Virus record (IMG/VR): IMGVR_UViG_3300012920_000083
Location: 1-42,839 of that record
Direction: 5' to 3' (one strand)
Source of the DNA: a virus
Length of the DNA: 42,839 nt
How positions within the stretch are numbered: the first letter of the stretch is position 1; each line of letters opens with the position of its first letter. Under the pieces are notes generated by a model. That model saw only the letters and a list, made by a program, of their open reading frames with translations, was not told the DNA's origin and made no database searches. Shown in pieces: positions 1 through 7,017 of the stretch. The translations under genes and the position numbers were made by a program.

Positions 1-510
1 AATATCAAACTCTAAACATTTTTTTCTAAGATAGTCATTCAACGCAAAGTTATTAAAATGATACTGATATGTTTTACCTCTAACAAAACCTGACAACTCT
101 TCTCTTCTATCAATTTCTGGATTGATAAAACATGCATATCCACCGATTGGCATACTCATATTATGATGAGGTGATACATTACAAGGTGTGTCTTCTGTAT
201 GATATGATAAAAGAGAATGTAAATATTCATGACCTTCGTATAACCAGTCTTTAAACAAAACACCAACTTTCATTGTCGCCTTTGTTTCTCTTACAAACTC
301 ATCCTCATCTATTCCTGAATGTTTTATAAACTCTTGAATATGTTCAGTTGTACCTTCTCCAACTCCTAGAATAGGTGCCTTACCTGATTGTATAATTTTA
401 ACATTTACATTTAAGTTTTTTAGAAATGTTTTACATAATATTGCTGTCATTAAACCAGCACTGCCAGCACCTAATACTATGATATTTTTAACAGGATAAT
501 CTTTCATCAT
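1..510 (-). CDS. Flavin-dependent tryptophan-halogenase-like protein (3' end outside window)
   Basis: The 170 visible residues match the N-terminal half of the FAD-dependent tryptophan halogenase family, which chlorinates, brominates or iodinates aromatic substrates using reduced flavin. Visible features are the dinucleotide-binding GAGSAG loop (residues 14-19), the family's GVGEGT segment (49-54), and ATMKVGVLFKDW (78-89). Lys81 in that segment aligns with the catalytic lysine (Lys79) of PrnA. The segment YQYHFNNFALNDYL near residue 148 also fits the family. The GWxWxIP motif that separates halogenases from other flavoenzymes would lie beyond the window edge. The start at 510 overlaps the gp55 stop codon by one base (TAATG); a second ATG follows at once. 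It is the last visible gene of the uvsY-gp55 operon. Related halogenases are known in cyanophages; the substrate here is unknown. Confidence 0.85.
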   Translation of the reverse strand, partial: MMKDYPVKNIIVLGAGSAGLMTAILCKTFLKNLNVNVKIIQSGKAPILGVGEGTTEHIQEFIKHSGIDEDEFVRETKATMKVGVLFKDWLYEGHEYLHSLLSYHTEDTPCNVSPHHNMSMPIGGYACFINPEIDRREELSGFVRGKTYQYHFNNFALNDYLRKKCLEFDI

Positions 511-1058
511 TATTCCATAAATTCATCTAACGCACCTCTGCGTTCTTTCTTTTCTTTCTGTATTTCTTTTATTTCTTCAACTTGCTTATCATCATACATA
601 TTATCTTGTAGAAACTCTAGATACTGATTTGTATACTGACCATCATCATGGTCGTCAGTAAATAGACTTTCATCAACAACCATGTTCTGAATAATCTTTT
701 GCTTCAGTTCTGTTTGTTTCTTTTCTTTTTGTATTCTTCGTAGAAATGCATAGTAAATAATCTGAGTAAAATAAGCGAATGGATTCTTCGACTTCTCAGG
801 ATTAAAATTGTGTAAATACATTAAACAATTTTCGATACCATCAGATATCATATCATGCTTATATGTATAATTAATAAAGTTTGGACGATATGATAAATGT
901 TGTGCAATCTTCAAAAAACATTCACCAATATATCTTGTTACTGGTGGTGTTTCTTTACCTGCCGATTTTGCTTCATCAACTTTTGCTTTATATTCGATTA
1001 GTGCTTCTAAGAACTCTTTGTTATTGACATAGTGTTCTCGCTTCTTCTTTTCTGCCAT
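510..1058 (-). CDS. 55: Late-transcription sigma factor gp55
   Basis: The 182-residue protein is close in length to T4 gp55 (185), the minimal sigma factor that directs host RNA polymerase to TATAAATA late promoters. The central stretch, about residues 55-115, carries a sigma region-2-like sequence including DGIENCLMYLHNF and NPFAYFTQIIYYAFLRRIQ, characteristic of gp55. The C terminus ends in ALDEFME, an acidic/hydrophobic tail like the sliding-clamp binding motif at the end of T4 gp55; that function is inferred. The start has a GGAG ribosome site eight bases upstream. It sits at the end of an operon with a sigma-70-type promoter ahead of uvsY, which fits early or middle expression. Its presumed targets are the late promoters found upstream of the structural genes in this window. 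Confidence 0.92.
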   Translation of the reverse strand: MAEKKKREHYVNNKEFLEALIEYKAKVDEAKSAGKETPPVTRYIGECFLKIAQHLSYRPNFINYTYKHDMISDGIENCLMYLHNFNPEKSKNPFAYFTQIIYYAFLRRIQKEKKQTELKQKIIQNMVVDESLFTDDHDDGQYTNQYLEFLQDNMYDDKQVEEIKEIQKEKKERRGALDEFME

Positions 1059-1084
1059 AATATCTCCATAATAACTATTGACAA

Positions 1085-1120
1085 CACCTACTTAGGTGCA
1101 TATAATAGGGGTGTTCCCCT
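1085..1120. other. Pair of short inverted repeats between the Sm-like gene and gp55
   Basis: The 73-base gap holds CACCTA-CT-TAGGTG (1085-1098) and AGGGG-TGTT-CCCCT (1107-1120). On the minus strand the GC-rich hairpin lies 11 bases past the stop codon at 1132 and is followed by TATTATAT. It could be a weak terminator, a processing site, or an mRNA 3'-end stabiliser ahead of gp55. The T-tract is too poor to call a firm intrinsic terminator. Confidence 0.4.
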
Positions 1121-1131
1121 TTCAGAATAAC

Positions 1132-1605
1132 TTAATGTTTTGTTATCTTGTGCTTGTTGTACATATATTCCTCAACTTGACTTGTTTCATCTAGACTATC
1201 ATCTAGACCTAACCTCTCGTTAAGGTCATCAACAACGTCTTTCAACTTTCTCAATCTTCTTGCTTTCATTTCATAATCATCTTCAGGTTCATCCATTCTT
1301 TCAACAGGTGTTGATTTCAATCTTTCTATGATAGTATGATAGTAATTTATAACATCATCTCTAGGCATTGTCACGGTAATAATGTTACTCTTTGCAACAT
1401 GAAATATTTGATTTTCTGAGAATGATTCCCAAGGTCCGAATGTTGCATTTTCAAATGCACCCTCACCATTATCTGATGGTGACATCCACTTATGAATTCT
1501 CACAGGTTCTATAATTGTAGCATAGTTCTTTTCTTCATCTACTCGTAATTTACATACGAGACTTTCACCATTTGTTAATTTTATGAGTTTAATTGGTGTT
1601 GTCAT
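1132..1605 (-). CDS. Conserved phage protein with Sm-like N-terminal domain
   Basis: The protein has 157 residues and no confident name. The first about 90 residues begin IKLIKLTNGESLVCKLR and continue through ATIIEPVRIHKW, the pattern of a small Sm/LSm-like beta barrel found in hypothetical proteins beside uvsW in marine T4-like phages. The C-terminal about 60 residues are charged and probably helical (KARRLRKLKDVVDDLNERLGL). The start overlaps the uvsW stop by four bases (ATGA), implying translational coupling. An RNA-binding or RNA-polymerase-associated role would fit the neighbourhood of uvsW and gp55 but is only inference. Confidence 0.7.
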   Translation of the reverse strand: MTTPIKLIKLTNGESLVCKLRVDEEKNYATIIEPVRIHKWMSPSDNGEGAFENATFGPWESFSENQIFHVAKSNIITVTMPRDDVINYYHTIIERLKSTPVERMDEPEDDYEMKARRLRKLKDVVDDLNERLGLDDSLDETSQVEEYMYNKHKITKH

Positions 1606-3053
1606 ATCTTTACCTGTATAGTTTTATATTTGAACTTCTCTTCATTATATATCTTTATTCTTTCAACGGCATGTTCTAATGTGTAGTTTCTGTGATGTTT
1701 CCAACTCAAGTCATCTGATATATCAAATAAAGTTGCTTCATTTTTATTTTCACCTAACCTAAGACCACGTCCAATAGACTGTAGATTTCTGATTTTTGAC
1801 TTACTAGGGGAAGCAAAAATGATATTATGCAAATTACGAATATTAATACCAGTAGAAAAAGTCCCGTAACTTGCAACGATAATAGCATCAGTTTCTTTCT
1901 CGGTAATAGCACGAATTTCTTCTCTATCATTTGCTGAGACACCTCCGTATACAAAGAATACTTTTCTATCAAGAGATTTGTCTTTGATGAGGTCATACAA
2001 CACTTTACCATGCTTCTCTACATACTGAAATAACAATAGAGAGTTACCTGATTGGTCTAATGCTAAGTTCTTAATAAAATTATTTCTTGGTGCGTATGAT
2101 ACTAAAAAGTCCATTTCTTCTTGATATGAAAACTTCTTACAATCTTTCTTCACTTCTTCTGAATAATTCAACATTAAGCACTTAATATTTAGTTTAGCAA
2201 GTTGACCATCTTTCATCAATTGCTTCGATGTTGTAAATTTACGAACAGGTCCAAACAAACCCTCTAGCATCAACTTATGAGTTTTTGTACCGTCAAGAGT
2301 ACCAGTTGTACCGAAACGCATGACAGCATTCTCTGTTTTCTCCATAAGTGTTTTTAGACTTGTTGCTTTGAATAGATGTGCTTCATCACCAATTACCATT
2401 TTATACTCTGCGAACCACTTCTTTGGCAATTTATATACTGATTGCCATGTAGTGATTACAATTCTTTTGTCGGTTTCTTTGTCATGACCAGAATAAATTC
2501 TATGACAGTTTGCTTCTACGTCATACCCATAATCTGCAAAGTCTTTGTACATCTGTTCTACGAGAGATGTAGTAGGCACAATAATCAATACACGACCTGA
2601 TGTACCTAACTGTGTAAGACCATAGATGATGAGTGATTTACCAGAACCAGTAGGAGAAAGCATAGTCAATCTTTTATCATTGATACCATCACGAATAGCA
2701 TCTACTTGATAGTTTCTAGGATTAAAAGGTAGTTTCAAATCAACTAATGCTTTTACTACATCTTCTGTTGAAATGTTCTGCTTCGGTATGACACTATCTT
2801 GACCTACAAGATAATATTCTCTCTGCTTACAGAATTCTTCTAAGTGTGTCATCAACCCGATATAGAGTTGACTAGTCCACATATTGAACAAGCGTATCTT
2901 ACCATCCCACTGTCTAGTTCTAAAAGATGGCATGAACTCTGCGCCAGGAACTTTGAATGTAAAGTAGTCTGACAACTCGTATTTAATACCAGCGTCATCA
3001 CAATCTACAGTCATGAACACTTCGTTAATTTTTGTGACGATTATTGTATTCAT
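1602..3053 (-). CDS. uvsW: UvsW-like recombination DNA helicase
   Basis: The 483-residue SF2 helicase is close to T4 UvsW (503), which unwinds R-loops and branched DNA, rewinds stalled forks and shuts off origin-dependent replication. Visible motifs are Walker A SPTGSGKS (133-140), the DEAH box (223-226, in VIGDEAHLF), the TTGTLDGT motif III region near 249-256, and motif VI QSIGRGLRLG near 426-435. The N-terminal about 100 residues match the family's DNA-binding domain (FTFKVPGAEFMPSFR, WDGKIRLF). Its first 29 bases overlap the 3' end of the zinc-ribbon gene. It is cotranscribed with uvsY, which gives a recombination cassette running into the late sigma factor. Confidence 0.93.
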   Translation of the reverse strand: MNTIIVTKINEVFMTVDCDDAGIKYELSDYFTFKVPGAEFMPSFRTRQWDGKIRLFNMWTSQLYIGLMTHLEEFCKQREYYLVGQDSVIPKQNISTEDVVKALVDLKLPFNPRNYQVDAIRDGINDKRLTMLSPTGSGKSLIIYGLTQLGTSGRVLIIVPTTSLVEQMYKDFADYGYDVEANCHRIYSGHDKETDKRIVITTWQSVYKLPKKWFAEYKMVIGDEAHLFKATSLKTLMEKTENAVMRFGTTGTLDGTKTHKLMLEGLFGPVRKFTTSKQLMKDGQLAKLNIKCLMLNYSEEVKKDCKKFSYQEEMDFLVSYAPRNNFIKNLALDQSGNSLLLFQYVEKHGKVLYDLIKDKSLDRKVFFVYGGVSANDREEIRAITEKETDAIIVASYGTFSTGINIRNLHNIIFASPSKSKIRNLQSIGRGLRLGENKNEATLFDISDDLSWKHHRNYTLEHAVERIKIYNEEKFKYKTIQVKI

Positions 3054-3183
3054 CTGTTATATCAACAAAACTTTGATATGTAGCACCACAATTGATACAT
3101 ACATAATCTTCAGTCAAAGGTCCTTCTTCACTCTCAAAATAATATTCGCCACATACTGAGCATTGATAAATTCTAGGTATCAT
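3025..3183 (-). CDS. 52-residue zinc-ribbon protein
   Basis: A short reading frame starts at 3183, sharing one base with the uvsY stop (TAATG), and ends inside uvsW. It encodes MIPRIYQCSVCGEYYFESEE and, after residue 20, a second CxxC. Cysteines 8, 11, 29 and 32 make two CxxC knuckles 17 residues apart, a rubredoxin/zinc-ribbon-like layout that should bind one metal ion. The tight overlaps on both sides and the intact paired motif argue for a real gene. Function is unknown; a nucleic-acid or polymerase-associated role would fit an operon of recombination and transcription genes, but this is inference. Confidence 0.75.
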   Translation of the reverse strand: MIPRIYQCSVCGEYYFESEEGPLTEDYVCINCGATYQSFVDITDEYNNRHKN

Positions 3184-3626
3184 TACATTACTCCGTTTGT
3201 AAACTTATGCCATTCAATAGCATGTTTGATGTCAAACCCTCTACTACTGATACTACGCAATATTCTCTCTAGCGTATCTACTATAGTCTCCCAATATGCA
3301 ATTCTATCTTTCTTCTTAATTAAATCAAAGTCTCCATCTAGTTGCTCATCCATTTCATTCTTGAGAGGTTTCGCACCTAGATATTGTTCCCACCCTAAAT
3401 CATTTAGTTCTTTTTGAGACAACTCACCACGATAATATCTCCACTTATATCTACGCAATTTGTAATAGTCGCTACGCTCTTTTTGTAGATTGAGTTTAGA
3501 TGTGGATAAGATTGTCAGATACTTCGCATGAAGATTTGGCACATTCAATGCTTCTTTGTCGAGATTGATATCATCAATCTTAGCATCTTCTTGCCACATT
3601 GTTTGTATCTTATCTAAATCTACCAT
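3183..3626 (-). CDS. uvsY: UvsY recombination mediator
   Basis: The 147-residue protein (T4 UvsY is 137) loads the UvsX recombinase on single-stranded DNA coated by gp32. Family features are MVDLDKIQTMWQEDAKID at the N terminus and the basic aromatic stretch KERSDYYKLRRYKWRYYRGEL in the middle, followed by a helical C-terminal half. I chose the ATG at 3626, not an upstream ATG at 3659. The 3626 codon has a GGAG site six bases upstream, whereas the upstream extension would run through the promoter -10 element. The gene heads the operon uvsY, zinc ribbon, uvsW, Sm-like, gp55, halogenase. Confidence 0.9.
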   Translation of the reverse strand: MVDLDKIQTMWQEDAKIDDINLDKEALNVPNLHAKYLTILSTSKLNLQKERSDYYKLRRYKWRYYRGELSQKELNDLGWEQYLGAKPLKNEMDEQLDGDFDLIKKKDRIAYWETIVDTLERILRSISSRGFDIKHAIEWHKFTNGVM

Positions 3627-3649
3627 TATTGCTCCATTCAAATGTACAT

Positions 3650-3678
3650 AATATAACACTAACTACATCAAATGTCAA
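3650..3678 (-). promoter_or_regulatory. Sigma-70-type promoter for the uvsY-uvsW-gp55 operon
   Basis: On the minus strand TTGACA (3678-3673) is followed by a 17-base spacer and TATATT (3655-3650). This is a near-consensus host sigma-70 promoter directly after the gp3 stop. The predicted start near 3643 leaves a short leader ending in GGAG before the uvsY ATG. It implies early/middle expression independent of the late structural operon upstream. Confidence 0.8.
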
Positions 3679-3679
3679 G

Positions 3680-4261
3680 TTAAATTTTGACTATTTCGTA
3701 GTGAGAGTAGGCAAATGATGCCGATGCGGTAAGATATGGCATTGTAGTATCGGTAATGTCAAACTGAATTGCTTCTAGTGAAGTAGGGAATAAGTCCTTA
3801 AATCTTACTTCTATATTGACTTTGTTGTTACTATCTGTAATACTCATTGTTGCATCTGTCATGGTAGGTGCGATAGGTTTCAATGTTGCACTTCTTGCTG
3901 TAGGAAATTCTGCTTGTCTATTAATATAAGCATTATAATCGTCTGTGTCAAGGTCTGCAGTAATTTGTACCATCCAATCTTGCAATGCTTTGAAGTTTGT
4001 CATGTTCTCATCAATCAAGAATGTTATCAGCATATCACCAAATACTAGTGTATCACCAGGCAAAGGTGTATCTTTCATTCTGGTCATCTGCATAGATGAT
4101 GACATAGAAATGTTAGGTATGTTAGCAGTTTGACATGTGAATGCAACACCTTCTAGTCTTTGCATCGTGAATACGAATTGAGAGGGTGTCAAAAAGTTCA
4201 AATTAGATGCCGCTACACTATCGGTCCAATTTGTAATAGTTACGTTTGTATCATACGCCAT
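3680..4261 (-). CDS. 3: gp3-like tail completion / sheath terminator protein
   Basis: The 193-residue protein is tube-related. It has LNFLTPSQFVFTMQRL near the N terminus, then CQTANIPNISM and LPGDTLVFGDMLITFLIDE, a pattern shared by gp19-fold tail tube and tube-terminator proteins. Its place between gp23 and uvsY is where marine T4-like phages keep gene 3, whose product caps the tube and stabilises the sheath at the head-proximal end (T4 gp3 is 176 residues). It is distinct from the true tube protein gp19 at 11294-11863. A gp54-like tube initiator is the main alternative. It has its own late-type promoter and follows the gp23 terminator, and its start codon lies in a hairpin arm. Confidence 0.75.
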   Translation of the reverse strand: MAYDTNVTITNWTDSVAASNLNFLTPSQFVFTMQRLEGVAFTCQTANIPNISMSSSMQMTRMKDTPLPGDTLVFGDMLITFLIDENMTNFKALQDWMVQITADLDTDDYNAYINRQAEFPTARSATLKPIAPTMTDATMSITDSNNKVNIEVRFKDLFPTSLEAIQFDITDTTMPYLTASASFAYSHYEIVKI

Positions 4262-4288
4262 AGTAGTTTCCTATCTTTATACTACTAT
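4260..4288 (-). promoter_or_regulatory. Hairpin sequestering the gp3 start codon
   Basis: ATAGTAGT (minus 4288-4281) pairs exactly with ACTACTAT (4267-4260), leaving a 13-base loop that holds the AGGA ribosome site. The downstream arm includes the AT of the gp3 ATG. The upstream arm overlaps the late promoter and lies before the predicted late start (about 4280), so late transcripts would lack it. Confidence 0.55.
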
Positions 4289-4293
4289 TTATC
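4286..4293 (-). promoter_or_regulatory. Late promoter variant GATAAATA for gp3
   Basis: GATAAATA differs from the T4 late consensus TATAAATA only in the first base. With T4 spacing (element at -13 to -6), transcription would start near 4280 and give a 19-base leader containing AGGA before ATG 4261. It lies just downstream of the gp23 terminator. Confidence 0.65.
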
Positions 4294-4297
4294 CAAT

Positions 4298-4323
4298 AAA
4301 AAAGGGGAGCATTTCTGCTCCCC
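4298..4323 (-). terminator. Intrinsic terminator after gp23
   Basis: On the minus strand GGGGAGC-AGAAAT-GCTCCCC, a perfect 7-bp GC-rich stem with a 6-base loop, is followed by TTTTTT. It lies 32 bases past the gp23 stop and would end the highly expressed capsid transcript before gp3. Confidence 0.9.
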
Positions 4324-4355
4324 TCTAAGTTTTCTCTCTCCCTTTAGGGATTATC

Positions 4356-5636
4356 TTACATCAAGTTAGTTACTGTTACCAATCTGTAGTAAGAGTTGCT
4401 ATCTGCAGAGATAGAAGTGAATGGGTTTGCCACTAGACCATAACGTGTCTTGAATCCAATCTTAGGTTGGAAAGTGTTCTCTCCCACTGCACGAACCATT
4501 TGCAGAGGCACATATGGACAATAGAACAGACCAGCGTCATATGCGTTAGCGCCTTTGTAACCAACACAATAGAACTGATTGCTGTCACTGTCGTTTGCTG
4601 AGTATGGGTCAACGTACACTTTAATCTTACCGTTGATAGTACCAGCAAATGTGTTACCAGTATCATCTACGTTCAGATTAGTCTGAAGTGCAGGAGCGTA
4701 ATCAAGTACGCCTGCCATAGACAGTGCAGATGCTACATCACTTGAAGTGATGATGAAGTTACCCTTACCTCTACGAGTGTCTTGTGCGATAGTGTTCGCA
4801 TCTCTTTCGATTTGGAACAAGAGACCCTTAAATCTCTCTACGCTCCAACGACCGTTGGAATCAACGTCAAGGTCAAAAGTACCTGCGCTTGCTACTGCAC
4901 CAGACTGTGCGCCTGCTTTAGCAGAAGTGTAGATAGTTCTTACGACTTCTCTGTTGATTTCAGCAAGAATTTCTGCTGAAAGGATGTTTGCAAGTTCAGT
5001 TTCAGCGTCAAGACCATGAACTGCTTTCAAGTCTTGTGCAAGTTCAAGAGTGTATTCTGCTTTCAACGCTCTTGTCTTTGCTGTTACTGAAGTCTTTTCG
5101 ATGGTGAATGCCATCTCATTGAAGTGACCTGAGTTACCCATTGAGACTGAACCATCTCCAAGTGCTTCACCAGTACCCGTACCAGCGCCAGCGCCAGTTG
5201 CGTATGGTGATTCCACTGGGTTACCGCCAGCATGTGCTGGGTTAACACCAGCAAAGTCTGTGTCTGCTTCGTTGTACAATGCTTCTGTACCACCCTGTGA
5301 AGAGTAGTTAGACTTCATTGCGAAAATCAGACCAGTTGGACCAGTCATTGGTTGCACGCCACAGATGTCGTATGCAATCAGATTTGGCATTGCTCTACGA
5401 ACAAGCGAAATCAGGATTGGGTCAAACTTTGCGATACCGCCTGTATCAGGCATTGTATCAGCGTGGTTAGTCGGGATTGCTTCGTTAAGCATTCCTCTCT
5501 CTTCACGCATTGCTTTTTCTTGGTTCTCAAGAATTACAGTGGTTACTGCCTTCTTATAACTATCGCCGATTTGTGGTAAATCAGGATGGTCGAGGACAGG
5601 ACCCCACTTTGATTGAAGGTTTTCTGTTAAAAACAT
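4356..5636 (-). CDS. 23: Major capsid protein gp23
   Basis: The 426-residue protein is the HK97-fold hexamer-forming capsid precursor. Hallmarks are ENQEKAM near the N terminus, LVRRAMPNLIAYDICGVQPM (about 74-93), YTLELAQDLKAVHGLDAETEL and EINREVVRTIY in the middle, and GFKTRYGLVANPF near the C terminus. It is shorter than T4 gp23 (521), as in many marine relatives. A gp21-type maturation site, L-N-E52 before A53 (MLNEAIPTN), aligns with the T4 site FLTE before AEI, so the first 52 residues should be removed during head maturation. It has a consensus late promoter, a strong GAGGAG ribosome site and its own terminator. Confidence 0.97.
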   Translation of the reverse strand: MFLTENLQSKWGPVLDHPDLPQIGDSYKKAVTTVILENQEKAMREERGMLNEAIPTNHADTMPDTGGIAKFDPILISLVRRAMPNLIAYDICGVQPMTGPTGLIFAMKSNYSSQGGTEALYNEADTDFAGVNPAHAGGNPVESPYATGAGAGTGTGEALGDGSVSMGNSGHFNEMAFTIEKTSVTAKTRALKAEYTLELAQDLKAVHGLDAETELANILSAEILAEINREVVRTIYTSAKAGAQSGAVASAGTFDLDVDSNGRWSVERFKGLLFQIERDANTIAQDTRRGKGNFIITSSDVASALSMAGVLDYAPALQTNLNVDDTGNTFAGTINGKIKVYVDPYSANDSDSNQFYCVGYKGANAYDAGLFYCPYVPLQMVRAVGENTFQPKIGFKTRYGLVANPFTSISADSNSYYRLVTVTNLM

Positions 5637-5664
5637 TTTGTATCTCCTCGTTTCTTTCAGTTAA

Positions 5665-5672
5665 TATTTATA
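5665..5672 (-). promoter_or_regulatory. Late promoter TATAAATA for gp23
   Basis: A perfect T4-type late element lies 28 bases before the gp23 ATG, in the gp22-gp23 gap. The predicted start near 5659 gives a 22-base leader ending with GAGGAG. Confidence 0.85.
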
Positions 5673-5679
5673 ATATTAT

Positions 5680-6978
5680 TTATTTGCCTAGTGTTCTGGA
5701 GATTGCAGAAACGTAGTCTTTCATCTCACCGGTTAGATTGACAGTTTCAGTTTGTTCTTCAACAGCAACCTCGTCCTCTTCGATAGGTTTGGCGACCTTT
5801 GGAAAGTAACTCTCTTTGAGTGTTTCCAATTCTTGAGCGAAAGAATCCTCATCTTTGAATTCTACGCTTTCTACTAGTGACATGAACTTCTCTTTCTGAG
5901 TATCGGTCAAGTCTTTAGCAGATTCCTCAATTTTAATTGCTTTCTTTGCTTCGTTTACCAACTTAGCAGTTTCAGCATTCTTTTCAATTTGCTCATTGAG
6001 TTTCTCATTGAGTTCATCAATCTTTGACTGTTGTTCTGCCATCACATCATACTTGTCTTCTGGAACATCAATGTAATGCTCTTCAAATACTTTCTTCAGT
6101 GATACAATAAAGTCTTCTGTGATTTCAGACTTCAGACCACGCTCAACAGCGAGTTCGTTGTCTTGTGACCACTGCTCAACAACATATGAAAGATATGTGT
6201 CAACTTTATCAGTCAAATCTTCAGCAATCTTAGAAGTTTCTTCTTCGATTTGTGCTTCGTAATGCTCTTCAAGTTCAACAATCTTGTCAGCAACTTTAGA
6301 GTTTACTGCCGCTTCAAATACAGTCTTTGCTTTTGCTTTGAATTCGTCATCAAATTCGCCGCCTTCAGTAAGTGCAGATACATCATCTGACATATCGACT
6401 TCTTCATTTGCTTTCTTTTTATGATACGATGACTTGATGTAATTTTCTGCTTTTTTCATCACACCCATTTCATCCATCTTATCGACCATGGCATGAAGTT
6501 TTTTCCTCATGTCTTTCATTTCTTCCATATCGTCATCATCTTTATCATCGTCATCATCTTTTTCTTCTTCGTCATCTTCCTCATCCATTTCCTTTTCGCC
6601 TTTTTTCTTCTTGGCGTCCATTGCTTTTTTGAGGGCAGGTGGCATTTCACCTTCTGTGACTTCTTCTTCAGCGACTACTTCTAAGTCTTCGTCTGCTTCG
6701 TCTTCTTCTTTAACTTTTGTAGCACCTGGTTTGATAGATTGCTCACCTTTGTTTGCTTCACCACCTGGAACTGCCGCTTTCTTGACTTTCTTAGTCATTT
6801 CAGCAGGACCATTCTTATCGTCTGGTGATACAACAGCGGCACCAGCGTCTTCAACGCCATCGGCGTCTCCATCGATTTTCTTCATTGGTTCAGCGGCAAC
6901 ACCTTTACCACCAGGAGCAGTTGCTTCTTGCATAGATGCTTCAAGCAATTCTTTAATTTTGTCTTCTACATTTGACAT
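5680..6978 (-). CDS. 22: Prohead core scaffold protein gp22
   Basis: The 432-residue protein is longer than T4 gp22 (269). It lies between protease gp21 and capsid gp23, the place of the scaffold that forms the prohead core and is degraded by gp21. Residues 90-160 are an extreme Asp/Glu/Lys run. The C-terminal half is coiled-coil-like, with the recognisable segment ALTEGGEFDDEFKAKAKTVFEAAVNSKV spanning about 202-229 and repeated helices to about residue 400. Candidate protease sites of the L/I-x-E type are LLE13 before A and LTE205 before G. The acidic insert explains most of the extra length. Confidence 0.92.
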   Translation of the reverse strand: MSNVEDKIKELLEASMQEATAPGGKGVAAEPMKKIDGDADGVEDAGAAVVSPDDKNGPAEMTKKVKKAAVPGGEANKGEQSIKPGATKVKEEDEADEDLEVVAEEEVTEGEMPPALKKAMDAKKKKGEKEMDEEDDEEEKDDDDDKDDDDMEEMKDMRKKLHAMVDKMDEMGVMKKAENYIKSSYHKKKANEEVDMSDDVSALTEGGEFDDEFKAKAKTVFEAAVNSKVADKIVELEEHYEAQIEEETSKIAEDLTDKVDTYLSYVVEQWSQDNELAVERGLKSEITEDFIVSLKKVFEEHYIDVPEDKYDVMAEQQSKIDELNEKLNEQIEKNAETAKLVNEAKKAIKIEESAKDLTDTQKEKFMSLVESVEFKDEDSFAQELETLKESYFPKVAKPIEEDEVAVEEQTETVNLTGEMKDYVSAISRTLGK

Positions 6979-7005
6979 TTGGACACTCCTTATTTGTTTG
7001 TCTAA

Positions 7006-7013
7006 TATTTATA
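7006..7013 (-). promoter_or_regulatory. Late promoter TATAAATA for gp22
   Basis: A perfect late element lies 27 bases before the gp22 ATG. The predicted leader from about 7000 contains AAGGAG. Confidence 0.85.
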
Positions 7014-7017
7014 TATT

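Noticed and set aside
1056-1086. TTGTCA with TATTAT 16 bases downstream at the gp55 start
   Set aside because: The -10 would overlap the gp55 ATG, so transcription would begin inside the gene. Chance AT-rich similarity is more likely.
1754-2011. Second minus-strand frame inside uvsW
   Set aside because: It is an out-of-frame shadow. The uvsW frame is unbroken with all helicase motifs, so there is no frameshift.
3627-3659. Upstream ATG extending uvsY by 11 residues
   Set aside because: The extension runs through the -10 region of the sigma-70 promoter, has no ribosome site, and family alignment starts at MVDLDKI. The ATG at 3626 has GGAG at normal spacing.
3680-4261. Calling this gene a second major tail tube protein
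   Set aside because: It shares tube-like features, but the true gp19 is at 11294-11863 and the position between gp23 and uvsY is that of gp3 in relatives.
5677-5684. A further AATAAATA just upstream of the gp23 late promoter
   Set aside because: It includes the stop codon of gp22 and lies 12 bases from a perfect TATAAATA, which suffices as the promoter.
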